From NCBI GenBank assembly GCA_900551245.1, contig URVC01000003.1, positions 1 through 64,000 on the forward strand: DNA of 64,000 nt, given 5' to 3'. The notes under the pieces were generated by a model. The model was not told the DNA's origin. It searched no databases and saw only the letters and a list, made by a program, of their open reading frames with translations. Below are positions 24,515-33,295 of this stretch, piece by piece (position 1 is the first letter of the stretch; each line of letters starts with the position of its first letter). The position numbers and the translations under genes are program-made. The DNA is from an uncultured bacterium (GTDB taxonomy: Bacteria > Verrucomicrobiota > Lentisphaeria > Victivallales > Victivallaceae).

Positions 24515-26162
24515 TGCCGCTGCCGTTTTCCTCCCCCTCCGGCTGCCGCAGCACCCCTTTCCAGATGCAGATGCGGTGGCCGCGGTAGCGGAAATCCGGC
24601 GGCAGAAGGTTGCTCCAGCTCCGCTCGGGATACTGCGGAAACTCGGTGTCAACCAGATAGACAACCCGGTCGTTGAGCGGAAGTTCATCCAGCTCCTGAA
24701 TCTTCACCACCGGCAGACCGACATAGCAGAGTTCGCCGTAGAGGTCGAGGATGTTCCCCTTGTACAGCTTCGTCGCCGGTTCGCCGCGGAGCGCCTTGCG
24801 GAAAACCGCCCCGAATTCCCGTTTGTCATCCGCCTGCGCCCGGTAGGGGGTCAGCACGGCGCCGCAGAAGATCCCCGCCGCGGCGGAGGTGGCCAGCAGC
24901 ATGAGCCAGACCGGCTTGACTTGTCGCCCGCGATGAAGGCTCCAGGCGATGCCGAACAGCAGCAGCGCCGCCACTGCCGCCATCAGCCGGTACCCGTTGG
25001 AACCGGCGAAATCCAGCGACTTCGAAACGCTCAGAAACGGCGCCACCCACTCCTGCGGCACAAAGCAGACCAGCACGATCGACAACGCCGCAATCACCGT
25101 GAAGTATCCGCACAGCACCAGTGCTTTGCGGATTTTGAATCCGTAGCGGCGCATGCCGAGTTCATAGTTGATGCCGACCAGAATCGACAGCGGTCCGAGC
25201 AGATAGAGCAGCTCCGTGGGGTTGCCGTCCGGCAACAGCCAGAGCAGAGCGAGCGAAGCGAAGACCAGCGTGCGCAGATACCGGCTCAGGATCGGCGTCG
25301 AATCGAGTGCCTGAAGCGCCACGCAGAAGGGAATCCACGCAATCAGCGACCACGGCAAGAGCCGCAGAGGCAGCATCAGCGGGAAGAGCGCGACCTCCTT
25401 CAGCCAGCCGTAGAAACTGAAATCCTCAAACCGGATGTGGAACAGCGGAATGCGGTGCATCATCCCCAGATAGGGAATGCACCAGGCCAGAATGCAGATC
25501 GCCACCAGAGCCACGCCGACCGCGAAGCCGGGCTTGCGGAATTTCGACTTCACCGAAAGCGGCCGGCGGAAGAAAAACATCGGGAAGATGAAGTAGAGCA
25601 GCACCCGGAATCCGCCGGAAAAAAAACCGAACCCCAGCAGTGCGAGACTGCTGATCCAGGCGGCGTTCCAGTTGGTCCTCCGGATTCCGTATTGAAAGAA
25701 GAGCAGCTGGGCGGCCAGCAGGAAGAAGGCGTTGCAGGTGGCCGGAGTGCCGTCCCCCGCCTTCTCCAGCACGAGAAAGGTGCTGATGTACATCCCGGCG
25801 GCCACCAGCCCCGCCCGGCAGGAGCGTTCGCTCGCCGCGGCGAAGTAGGTGAGGACGGCCCCGGCCGCCAGCATCAGCAGGGAAACCGCGCGGAGGGCGA
25901 TTTCGACCGGAATGCCGCATCCACGCATCAACAGCCCGGACAACGCCGGATAGAGCGGGAAAGCGTCCTGCACCGCCACGCCGTGCGCGGTCACCAGCGT
26001 GCTGGAAGGCTGGAACTCGGCGGCCTGAACCGCATAGAATCCCTCCTGCCGGAAAAGTTCGCGCATGCCGAGCAGCCACGGTTCGTGGACCGCCAGAAAC
26101 ACGACGAGCAGGATCAGCACTCCCCACCAGCGTGAAATCGGTTTTTCTGTATAAATACCCAT
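24459..26162 (-). CDS. GT-C-type membrane glycosyltransferase (ArnT/PMT-like)
   Basis: A 567-residue membrane protein with about 11-13 hydrophobic helices (for example GVLILLVVFLAV, LLMLAAGAVLTYFAA, VALVAICILAW). The first loop carries the acidic/Glu pattern REGF-like RQEGFYAVQA expected of GT-C enzymes, and AFPLYPALSGLLMRGCGIPVE resembles ArnT-type lipid A aminoarabinose/mannosyltransferases. They transfer sugars from a polyprenyl-phosphate donor at the outer face of the inner membrane. The acceptor is unknown. A promoter lies so close to the start that the mRNA may be leaderless. The 3' end overlaps the convergent secreted-protein gene. Confidence 0.65.
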   Translation of the reverse strand: MGIYTEKPISRWWGVLILLVVFLAVHEPWLLGMRELFRQEGFYAVQAAEFQPSSTLVTAHGVAVQDAFPLYPALSGLLMRGCGIPVEIALRAVSLLMLAAGAVLTYFAAASERSCRAGLVAAGMYISTFLVLEKAGDGTPATCNAFFLLAAQLLFFQYGIRRTNWNAAWISSLALLGFGFFSGGFRVLLYFIFPMFFFRRPLSVKSKFRKPGFAVGVALVAICILAWCIPYLGMMHRIPLFHIRFEDFSFYGWLKEVALFPLMLPLRLLPWSLIAWIPFCVALQALDSTPILSRYLRTLVFASLALLWLLPDGNPTELLYLLGPLSILVGINYELGMRRYGFKIRKALVLCGYFTVIAALSIVLVCFVPQEWVAPFLSVSKSLDFAGSNGYRLMAAVAALLLFGIAWSLHRGRQVKPVWLMLLATSAAAGIFCGAVLTPYRAQADDKREFGAVFRKALRGEPATKLYKGNILDLYGELCYVGLPVVKIQELDELPLNDRVVYLVDTEFPQYPERSWSNLLPPDFRYRGHRICIWKGVLRQPEGEENGSGTISSAPAAATSPAVKASN

Positions 26163-26170
26163 GACCGGAT

Positions 26171-26217
26171 AATATAGACCGGCGGGGGGAAAGTTGCAAA
26201 TGCAACAGCCCCGCCGG
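26171..26217 (-). promoter_or_regulatory. Promoter of the glycosyltransferase, with its -35 inside a hairpin
   Basis: Minus strand: TTGCAA (26199-26194), 17-bp spacer, TATATT (26176-26171); transcription would begin about 2-3 bases before the ATG. The -35 lies in the loop of a large inverted repeat CCGGCGGGG (26179-26187) / CCCCGCCGG (26209-26217), itself containing GTTGCA-AA-TGCAAC. The hairpin follows the stop of the upstream M32 gene and may act as its terminator, although the T-run after it is weak. Confidence 0.55.
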
Positions 26218-26225
26218 GACGCTTT

Positions 26226-27713
26226 TCACGCCAGATATTTTTCGCGCAGGTAGGAGAGGAAACAGGCGGGATCCACCTGCGGCGAACCGGTGATCCGCCG
26301 CAGAAGTTCCGCCGGCTCATACTTCGCGCCGTGCCGATGGACCGTTTCCCGCAAAAAATCGAGCAGCGGCCGGAAGTTTCCGCGCCGGATTTCCTCCGGC
26401 AGGTCCGGCAGGCGGCGGCGGGCGATGCTCCAGAGCTGTGCGGCGATAAGATTGCCGAGCGCGTAGGTCGGGAAGTAGCCGAAGCTGCCGCCGGCCCAGT
26501 GGATGTCCTGAAGGACGCCGACGGTGTCGTTCCGGGGGGAGACGCCGAGAGATTCGCGCATCTTCGCGTTCCAGATCTCCGGCAGGTCGCGGAGGTTCAC
26601 AGTGCCGGCGAGCATCTCCTTCTCCAGATCATACCGCAGCAGGATGTGCAGATTGTAGGTCACCTCATCCGCCTCGGTGCGGATTTCAGAGGGGGTCACC
26701 CGCAGGATCGACCGGTAGAAGGGCTCGAACTCCATGTGCGAAGCGGCGGCGGCGAAGCGTTTGCGGAACTTCGGCCAGAGATATTCCCAGAACTCCCGCG
26801 AGCGCCCGACCTGATTCTCCCAGAAACGCGACTGCGACTCGTGGAAGCCGAGCGAAGCGCCGTCGGCGAGCGGCGTCCGGTCGAATGCGGGGTCGATCCC
26901 CTGCTCGTAGAGGGCGTGGCCGCACTCGTGGACCGCGCTCAAGAGACAGGAGACCGGCGAATCGGCGCGGACGGCGGTGGTAATCCGCACATCGGCCAGC
27001 TCGAAACTGGTGGTGAACGGGTGGATGGTTAGATCGAGCCGGCCGCGCCGGAAATCGTATCCAAGCCGGCGGACCGTCTCACGGGCGAAGGCGACCTGCC
27101 CGGCGGCGTTGAATTTTCCGCCCGCCGGGAGGAGCCATGACGCGGTGCGCTCCGCCGCTTCGCGGGCGATTCCAGAGAGTTCGCGACGGAGCGGAGCAAA
27201 GACGCGGTCCAGCGCGGCGGAACTCATCCCCGGTTCGTAGAGATCGAGCAGAGGGTCGTAGAGCGATTCCCCGGGAGCGGCGAAGAGCGCGGCATATTCG
27301 CGGGCGAGATCGAGAAGTTCGGCCAGGTGCGGGGCGAAGATGCGGTAGTCGGCCTTTTCGCGGGCGGTCACCCAGGCGGTGTGGGCCCGGGCGGCGGCGC
27401 GCGCCTGCGCCGACGCGAGCCGGGCCGGGACCTTGCGTTCCCGTTCGAAGCGGCGTCTGGTTTTCCGCAGGAAGGCGCGTTCAAAGGAATCCTCCGGATA
27501 CGATTCCGGGTCGATCCGGTCGAGCAGCCGCCCGACGGCGGGAGCGGTGATGCGGCGGTGAAGTTCCCCGGCGAGCGTCTCCATCTGGCAGGCGCGGTCG
27601 GCGGCGGCGCCCGGGGGCATGTACACCTGCTGATCCCACTCCAGGACGGCAAAGGCGGCGGCGAGATCGGCCACCTCCCCGGTCAATTTCCGCAACTTGT
27701 CAAAATCGTTCAT
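26226..27713 (-). CDS. M32-family metallocarboxypeptidase (carboxypeptidase Taq type)
   Basis: A 495-residue cytoplasmic peptidase that removes C-terminal residues from peptides. The zinc motif is HECGHALYEQGIDP (HExxH with the family's GHALYEQG). Other M32 landmarks are LEWDQQVYMPPGA at the N-terminus, HPFT, and GASLGFHESQSRFWEN, and a late EIWNAKM. Length is normal for the family (about 500). Start at 27713 is set by GGAGGAAAT. The gene is followed on the same strand by the glycosyltransferase gene, which has its own promoter. Confidence 0.9.
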   Translation of the reverse strand: MNDFDKLRKLTGEVADLAAAFAVLEWDQQVYMPPGAAADRACQMETLAGELHRRITAPAVGRLLDRIDPESYPEDSFERAFLRKTRRRFERERKVPARLASAQARAAARAHTAWVTAREKADYRIFAPHLAELLDLAREYAALFAAPGESLYDPLLDLYEPGMSSAALDRVFAPLRRELSGIAREAAERTASWLLPAGGKFNAAGQVAFARETVRRLGYDFRRGRLDLTIHPFTTSFELADVRITTAVRADSPVSCLLSAVHECGHALYEQGIDPAFDRTPLADGASLGFHESQSRFWENQVGRSREFWEYLWPKFRKRFAAAASHMEFEPFYRSILRVTPSEIRTEADEVTYNLHILLRYDLEKEMLAGTVNLRDLPEIWNAKMRESLGVSPRNDTVGVLQDIHWAGGSFGYFPTYALGNLIAAQLWSIARRRLPDLPEEIRRGNFRPLLDFLRETVHRHGAKYEPAELLRRITGSPQVDPACFLSYLREKYLA

Positions 27714-27888
27714 ATTTCCTCCGGCATTGCACTGATGTTTTCAGGAAACGTAACGCCGGATTCGAAAAAGTCAAGTCACAAGCCGGAGTTCCGCCTCTCT
27801 TACGCGACGGAACCATCTGCCTGCGAAAAATTCGACACGAAGAGAGCGGCAACGAACCATCCCGCCGCCGCCCTCCCTCTTATCCCGG

Positions 27889-29754
27889 TCAGCGAACCGG
27901 CTCCAGCGAAAATTTCGCGTCTCCGACGAAATAGAGGATTCCGGGACCGGCGCGGAAGCCGGCGGGATTCTCCGCCCGCTCCCGCCCGAGGTAATCGACG
28001 ACGGCAGAAGATTTCCCGGTTACCCGCGCCTCGACCGGCACTTCGTCGGAAACGCTCCAGACCGCGACGGTGCGGCCGCCGTCCGGCCGCGTCCAGGCTG
28101 CTGTGTAAACGGCACCGTGCCGCCGGACGACCGGCATGGTCGATCCGGCCGGGAACTGTCTGGTCAAGGTCCGGCAGGCGATTCCCGCCGGTTTGGGTTG
28201 GTTCTGCCGGTTCATCAACCCGAAATAGGCTTCCCGCCAGGGATGCATGGCTCCGTCACGAAAGCAGTAGTGAAAGAGACGTTTGACTCCCGCGCCCATG
28301 GCGATCAGGAAGGTCCGCGGGAGAAGCTGCGCCTGAAGCGTTTCCGAAACCGTATCGCTGGCGGTGACGTTCCCCAGTACGATGATGTTGCCTTTGAGCG
28401 AGCTGTTCAGGCGGTAGATTCCACCGACCGCTCCGCGGAACGTTCCCCGGCATCCCCACAACAGCGGCAGGAAACGATCCCCCGGCTCCAGATTTCCATC
28501 GTGAAAGAACACTTGAAGCCCGAATGGATTGGCCCCGAGCCCGGGAAACCCCTCGGCATCTTCATATCGGTCGACCGTCTTCGGCGCCGCAGAGCCGCGG
28601 AGCCACCAGCTGCTCCACCCGATGTGGAACTTCTTCATAAATCGGTCGTTGATCTGGGTTCTTCCGCCATCAGGAGTGTGGTCGTAATAGAGCGGGAGAC
28701 CGAAAGGAAAGATCAGCGTCCCGCCGCGGCGGCAGTAATCCAGCAGCGCAGGAACCTGTGCGACCGGGAATGCCCCGTCCGCACAGAGCAGAAGCGCGGG
28801 ACAATCGCGGACCTCCAGCTTGGGCAGCTCCCGCAACGCAATCGCTCTCCGGTTCCGGTACCCGGGAATCATCTCTTCCGTACGAATCCGGGGGGAGTCG
28901 GTGTAATAATTCGCGTCGGGGTCGACGATGACCGCAATCCGCCGCTCCGGCGAAATTCCAAGCGCCCCCAGCGCCGCGGCGATCGCCTTTGCCGCATAGC
29001 CGGAATTCCGGCTGCGTCCGGTGGAAAGTCCGATCTCGGTGATCCAGAGCGGTCTTTCGCCGATACCGTACCGCTCCATCGTCCGGCGGATCCGCCCGAT
29101 TTCGAACGCCAGTTTGCTTTCCGGGAAATGATACCATTGATACGGATGGATGTTCATGATATCAAAGCTGTCTGCCACACCGGATTTCAGAGTGGCCTCC
29201 AGATAGCGCGCGTCGGCGCCGTCCAGTCCGCCGTAGACAATCTTCACGTTGGGAGCAGAACGGCGCACCACTGCCGCCGCCTTTTTGAGCAGTTCCGCGT
29301 AGGCTTCCGGATTCGGCGGCTCCTGCCAGAACCGCAGCAGGTTCGGTTCGTTGAAAATTTCGATGTGACGGACCTTCCGGCCGTAGCGTTCGGCGCACTG
29401 CCGGAGAAAGGAAAGAAATGCCTCCTGATGCCGGGAAACCGGAGTTCCCCAAGCCGGAGTCTGGTCACAACCGAGAGAGAGGAGGATTTCGACCCCGGAT
29501 GGTTCGGCCAGCTCAAACACCCGGTCCGGAATCCGGAAGTCCCACTCCCCCTGCCGCGGCTCGACAATTTTCCAGGGGATGGAGACCCGGACCGCCCCCA
29601 GCCCCAGATCGCGAAAGATGCCGAACTCCTCCTCGGCATCGGCGAACTCTCCCCGGCAGAGATGGGCGCAGACGCCGTGCGGCGACTCCGCCGCGGGGAG
29701 GCAAGAAGAGGCGCCGAGCACAGCCAGATAGAACAGGATTCGAAACGGTTGCAT
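27889..29754 (-). CDS. Secreted clan GH-A glycoside hydrolase
   Basis: A 621-residue protein with a signal peptide (MQPFRILFYLAVLGASSCLPA). The TIM barrel spans about residues 25-300 with acid/base Glu136 in IEIFNEPN and nucleophile Glu240 in WITEIGLST. LGLGAVRVSIPWKIVEP is typical of GH39/GH5/GH10-like enzymes. A Rossmann-like or glutamine-amidotransferase-like middle segment (LLLCADGAFPVAQVPALLDYCRRGG) and a C-terminal beta region follow. The exact family is unclear. It is the third gene of an operon with a pseudopilin (14 bp upstream) and an (alpha/alpha)6 hydrolase. AGGAAA precedes the start. Confidence 0.72.
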   Translation of the reverse strand: MQPFRILFYLAVLGASSCLPAAESPHGVCAHLCRGEFADAEEEFGIFRDLGLGAVRVSIPWKIVEPRQGEWDFRIPDRVFELAEPSGVEILLSLGCDQTPAWGTPVSRHQEAFLSFLRQCAERYGRKVRHIEIFNEPNLLRFWQEPPNPEAYAELLKKAAAVVRRSAPNVKIVYGGLDGADARYLEATLKSGVADSFDIMNIHPYQWYHFPESKLAFEIGRIRRTMERYGIGERPLWITEIGLSTGRSRNSGYAAKAIAAALGALGISPERRIAVIVDPDANYYTDSPRIRTEEMIPGYRNRRAIALRELPKLEVRDCPALLLCADGAFPVAQVPALLDYCRRGGTLIFPFGLPLYYDHTPDGGRTQINDRFMKKFHIGWSSWWLRGSAAPKTVDRYEDAEGFPGLGANPFGLQVFFHDGNLEPGDRFLPLLWGCRGTFRGAVGGIYRLNSSLKGNIIVLGNVTASDTVSETLQAQLLPRTFLIAMGAGVKRLFHYCFRDGAMHPWREAYFGLMNRQNQPKPAGIACRTLTRQFPAGSTMPVVRRHGAVYTAAWTRPDGGRTVAVWSVSDEVPVEARVTGKSSAVVDYLGRERAENPAGFRAGPGILYFVGDAKFSLEPVR

Positions 29755-29768
29755 GAACAGATTTCCTT

Positions 29769-30539
29769 TCAGAATTTAATCCAGTTGAGATTTTGATTGT
29801 AATAGGAGTTCAACCCGGTCGCGGTCTCACGAAGCTGATGCGGCGAATACGCTCCGGCGTGTCCGTCGAGGAAGCCCACGGTCGTCATGCCCTGGTGGAT
29901 CATCCGGAGCGTGGGCCGCTCGGTCGTACGGGTCGGTTCCATGATGTAACAGCCCGCGTCCCGTCCGTAATTGGCGTTGTTGAGTCCGGAATCCCCCACA
30001 ATATAGGTGGAGGAGGGAGCCCGGGCCTTGCCCGGCAGGATCATGCAGTAACGGGTAATCCAGTCGGCGGAACCGCGATCGCTCTCAAAGATGTCGCCGG
30101 TTTTCTCAAGAGTTTTTTCCAGTTCCGTATCTTTGTAATCCCACCACATGCCGACGGTGCCGGCGATCTCCATGTTGTTGCCGGTTCCCTGCGCCTTCCA
30201 GTTGATGTCCTCCACGGTCGGAATATCCGGAAGCATGGTGCAGACCATGACACTCCACGGCAAATAGGGCTTCAGCGGATGCGTGACGGCGATCCGGCTG
30301 CCGGTCAGAATCCGGTTGAAGCGGCGCGTGGCACCGTCGAGCTGCGCAGTGTGAACCATCCGGCCGTTGTAGTCGTCGCTGTAATGGATCTGCCCCTGCA
30401 TGAACTGCTTCTTGTTGGAGACACAGCGGATGGTGCGCGCCCGGTCCCGGGCGGAATTCAGCGCCGGCAGCAGAAGCGCGGCAAGAATGGAAATGATCGC
30501 AATCGTGATAAGAAGTTCGATTAAAGTGAATTTTCTCAT
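29769..30539 (-). CDS. Prepilin-type pseudopilin with H-x9-DG motif (locus 2)
   Basis: A 256-residue protein. MRKFTLIELLITIAIISIL gives a three-residue leader and the prepilin helix, with Lys rather than Gly at the expected cleavage site. HQGMTTVGFLDG is the H-x9-DG motif. It lies between two GH genes, 9 bp after the first and 14 bp before the second, so all three are probably one transcript. The close coupling to GHs matches the other four pseudopilin loci in this window. AGGAG-type Shine-Dalgarno (AAGGAG in the preceding gene's end). Confidence 0.82.
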   Translation of the reverse strand: MRKFTLIELLITIAIISILAALLLPALNSARDRARTIRCVSNKKQFMQGQIHYSDDYNGRMVHTAQLDGATRRFNRILTGSRIAVTHPLKPYLPWSVMVCTMLPDIPTVEDINWKAQGTGNNMEIAGTVGMWWDYKDTELEKTLEKTGDIFESDRGSADWITRYCMILPGKARAPSSTYIVGDSGLNNANYGRDAGCYIMEPTRTTERPTLRMIHQGMTTVGFLDGHAGAYSPHQLRETATGLNSYYNQNLNWIKF

Positions 30540-30548
30540 ACGGTCTCC

Positions 30549-32303
30549 TTACGGCTTGTAAAGTTGATGAAGCAGAGAGAGAAAAATACCTTCCGCAGTG
30601 GCGAAAAAAGGACGCATGGATTTTTCGTAAATTTCAAACAACTCTCCCCAGGAACCGGTTTCCGAAAGGAGAAGTTCCAGTTCATTCTCCGCCGTTTCCC
30701 GCCGTCCGGCATAGAGGCAGGCCATGCACTTCCAGAGACGGTACCAGGCGCAGACGGAGTTGCCGGTATCGTACATGTTGCCGACCTGCCGTTCGGAAGC
30801 GATGAAGGAATCCAGCGCCGCCTGCGCCAGCTCATTTTGCGGCGAAAGCACCGCGTAGGGGTAGAATCCGCCCAGCAGCCCGATGGAGGCCGCCGGCCCG
30901 CCGGGATAGGCGACGAAACGCCCGTTCTCCACCGGGAGGCCTGCTTCCAGACGTTGCGCCAGGTCGCGATAACGCCCGGCGTCGGCGGGAGAACCGGCGA
31001 ATTCGGCGGCAATCCGGAAGAGCGCAATCGCAGCGCAGGTGGTCATGAAGGCGTTGCGCCGGTGTTCCCCGAGCCGCTCCATATCGGTACAGCTGCCGAG
31101 GATCGTCCGGCCTCCGCATTCGTAGAGCATGTGTCGTTCAAAGAAGAGGGCGCAGGAGCGGATGACCTCTTTCCCGCCCTGTTCCAGAATCCGCATGTCG
31201 CCGGAACACTTTGCATATTCCGCAATGCAGAGCGCGACATTGGCGTTGTGGAAGACATGGTCAAGCCAGAATCCAGCCGGAGCGCCCTCACTTCCGTCTT
31301 CCAGAGTCTCGAGCGGATAAAAGCAGCTGCCGTCGCCCCGCGCATCCTTGCACTCCCGCTGCCTCGCCCGTTCGAAGGTGGCGATGCGGAAGGCCGGAAT
31401 TCTGCGCGCCTCCTCGAAGCATCCCGCACGGAGCAGCCCCCGCAGAATGAAGAGCTCGTCGAATGCGAAAAACCGGCCGTGCCAGTGTGAATCGAAGAGA
31501 CCGGTCGGCACACTCCAGCGCGTGGTGGAGATCTTCAAATGGTAGAGCGCCATATCGTAACTGCGTTTCATCCGCGTCGGAAGCAGTGGCGGTGTACTGC
31601 GCTTGTAGAAGGCAGCCCAGACGGCACGGTGTTCCCGGCGAAGTTCCTCGAAAGAGAGGTTCCCGGCTTTCCGGATGGCGGCCTCTCCCCACGCCAGAAT
31701 CCAGACGCACCCGGTCAACGTTCCACGCCAGAGCAGTCCGTTCTCCTCCGGCGTGAAGCCGGGGCCGCAAGCGAACAGCGCGAAAGGTTCCTCCCGGATT
31801 TCATCCAGATCGTAAATGCAATCCCACAGACCGGGTTTCCGCGGTTTCATCGTGAGCCGCCGATGTTCCGGATGGTGATGGAAACAGAACGGCACAGGGG
31901 CCGAGGCGCGCTTGCGAATCGCCACCAGATTTTCCGTCGCATGGCAGAAGATCTCGGTCGTCAACACCGTACCATCCGCCCACGAAATCTCGCTCACCAC
32001 CTCCGCAAGGTCGGTATCGAACGTCAGTCTGCGGCGACTCGGCTCGCCCCGGCCGGGCAGCTCCTGCGTGAAAAAGCCGAACGGGAACAGTTCCCTCCCC
32101 GCACGGTGATCTCCCCCCCAACGCCATCCCGCACGGCGGATTCCCGGAACCATGCCCTGCCAGTTGCTGACAGGGCAGATGCTTTTCAATCCGAACTCCG
32201 GCGACATGGCGCCCTCCGGATCGATCTGCAGGGAGAGCTCCCCATTCCCGATCGGCGGCAGAACCGCCGGGCTTCTCGTTGCAAATTCCATGATTGTGCG
32301 CAT
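30549..32303 (-). CDS. (alpha/alpha)6-barrel glycoside hydrolase-like protein
   Basis: A 584-residue protein without signal peptide. N-terminal beta domain (about 1-240; PPIGNGELSLQIDPEGAMSP), then a helical repeat region (about 255-584; WHGRFFAFDELFILRGLLRA, GFWLDHVFHNANVALCIAEY). This layout fits (alpha/alpha)6 barrels such as GH65, GH15, GH94, GH95 or GH37. The catalytic acid cannot be chosen. The start at 32303 follows GGAGGA; upstream in-frame sequence crosses the promoter and is rejected. First gene of the GH-pseudopilin-GH operon, divergent from an AraC regulator. Confidence 0.65.
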   Translation of the reverse strand: MRTIMEFATRSPAVLPPIGNGELSLQIDPEGAMSPEFGLKSICPVSNWQGMVPGIRRAGWRWGGDHRAGRELFPFGFFTQELPGRGEPSRRRLTFDTDLAEVVSEISWADGTVLTTEIFCHATENLVAIRKRASAPVPFCFHHHPEHRRLTMKPRKPGLWDCIYDLDEIREEPFALFACGPGFTPEENGLLWRGTLTGCVWILAWGEAAIRKAGNLSFEELRREHRAVWAAFYKRSTPPLLPTRMKRSYDMALYHLKISTTRWSVPTGLFDSHWHGRFFAFDELFILRGLLRAGCFEEARRIPAFRIATFERARQRECKDARGDGSCFYPLETLEDGSEGAPAGFWLDHVFHNANVALCIAEYAKCSGDMRILEQGGKEVIRSCALFFERHMLYECGGRTILGSCTDMERLGEHRRNAFMTTCAAIALFRIAAEFAGSPADAGRYRDLAQRLEAGLPVENGRFVAYPGGPAASIGLLGGFYPYAVLSPQNELAQAALDSFIASERQVGNMYDTGNSVCAWYRLWKCMACLYAGRRETAENELELLLSETGSWGELFEIYEKSMRPFFATAEGIFLSLLHQLYKP

Positions 32304-32328
32304 CTGTTCCTCCGTTTTTGCAGTAAAA

Positions 32329-32376
32329 ATTATACCACAAAAAAGGACTTGAAACAAGAATTTCCCGTGATAAATT
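32329..32376. promoter_or_regulatory. Divergent promoters of the GH operon and its AraC regulator, with a central dyad
   Basis: Minus strand: TTGTTT (32357-32352), 17-bp spacer, TATAAT (32334-32329). Plus strand: TTGAAA (32349-32354), 16-bp spacer, TAAATT (32371-32376). The two -35 boxes overlap within the inverted repeat CTTGAAACAAG (32348-32358). A regulator bound there would affect both directions. Confidence 0.6.
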
Positions 32377-32408
32377 ATATGGGAAAACAACTGAAAAAAT
32401 ATGGAAAA

Positions 32409-33278
32409 ATGACGATTCGCAGAAACATTCGCCACATGTCCGGCGAGTACCGTGAGCTGGAGCTGCACACCCTTCTGCACTGGAAAGGCGGGCGGAACCG
32501 GAGCTGGCCGATCTACCCCCACGCCACGGAGGAGAGCCGCCGGCGCTCACCGTTCTCCTTCGAAGAAAGCAACTGCCCCTACCTGCTTCTGGTCTCGCTC
32601 TCCCGCGGGCAGCTCGCATTTGAGGTGGAGACGGAACAGATCCTGCTGAAACCCGGAAAACTTCTTCTGCTTCCTCCGGGCGTCCATTACCGGTTTCAGT
32701 CACGCCGGGGGAATTTCTACCAGAAAAAGGTGCTGGAGATCAAGGGAATCAATCTTCTCTCCATTCTGGAGACGCTCAATCTCACCCGGCCGCTCTGCCT
32801 TGACTCGCCGGAAGGAGCAGCCCTGTTCGAGGAGAAGTTCCGGTTGATCTCCGCCAGAATCGGCGAGACGAGCGGGGAGGCATTGTCGCTGCTGATGGGT
32901 GAAACCTATTCTCTGCTCTGCGCCCTCTCGCTGCTGGTCGGCGGCACCCCTCCGGCTTACGGGTACTTGAACTTGATCCGCGAACGGTTGGAGAGCAATC
33001 TGGATCTTCCTGTTTCCATCACCTCCCTCGCTGCGGAATTTCATCTGAATCCGGTGGTGATGAGCCGGAACTTCAAGAAAAAGTTCGGCTGCACGCCCCG
33101 CGAATACCGGATCGCCTGCCGGATGGAACAGGCGAAATATCTCCTGAATCAAGACCAGCTGTCCCTCAAGGAGATCGCCTATCAGCTCGGATATTGCAAC
33201 GAGTTCTATTTCTCCCAGGAATTCCTGCGGGTGATCGGCTTCCGTCCGGGGGAGTGGCGCCACCGCGGCGACGCGTGA
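32409..33278 (+). CDS. AraC-family transcriptional regulator
   Basis: A 289-residue protein. An N-terminal cupin-like sugar sensor (LKPGKLLLLPPGVHYRFQS) precedes the AraC DNA-binding domain (LPVSITSLAAEFHLNPVVMS; LKEIAYQLGYCNEFYFSQEF). The start at 32409 is preferred because transcription should begin near 32383; ATG at 32379 lies too close to the promoter. Divergent from the GH-pseudopilin-GH operon, which it probably activates in response to a released sugar. The 3' end is 17 bp from the convergent phosphoesterase gene. Confidence 0.85.
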   Translation: MTIRRNIRHMSGEYRELELHTLLHWKGGRNRSWPIYPHATEESRRRSPFSFEESNCPYLLLVSLSRGQLAFEVETEQILLKPGKLLLLPPGVHYRFQSRRGNFYQKKVLEIKGINLLSILETLNLTRPLCLDSPEGAALFEEKFRLISARIGETSGEALSLLMGETYSLLCALSLLVGGTPPAYGYLNLIRERLESNLDLPVSITSLAAEFHLNPVVMSRNFKKKFGCTPREYRIACRMEQAKYLLNQDQLSLKEIAYQLGYCNEFYFSQEFLRVIGFRPGEWRHRGDA

Positions 33279-33295
33279 GACGGAGATTCGCCGGC

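Noticed and set aside
24357..26135. A 592-codon open frame on the plus strand, opposite the membrane glycosyltransferase
   Set aside because: Its product is rich in Arg, Gln, His and Glu with no domain, no signal and no ribosome binding site; the minus strand gives a coherent multi-helix membrane protein. It is a GC-rich shadow frame.
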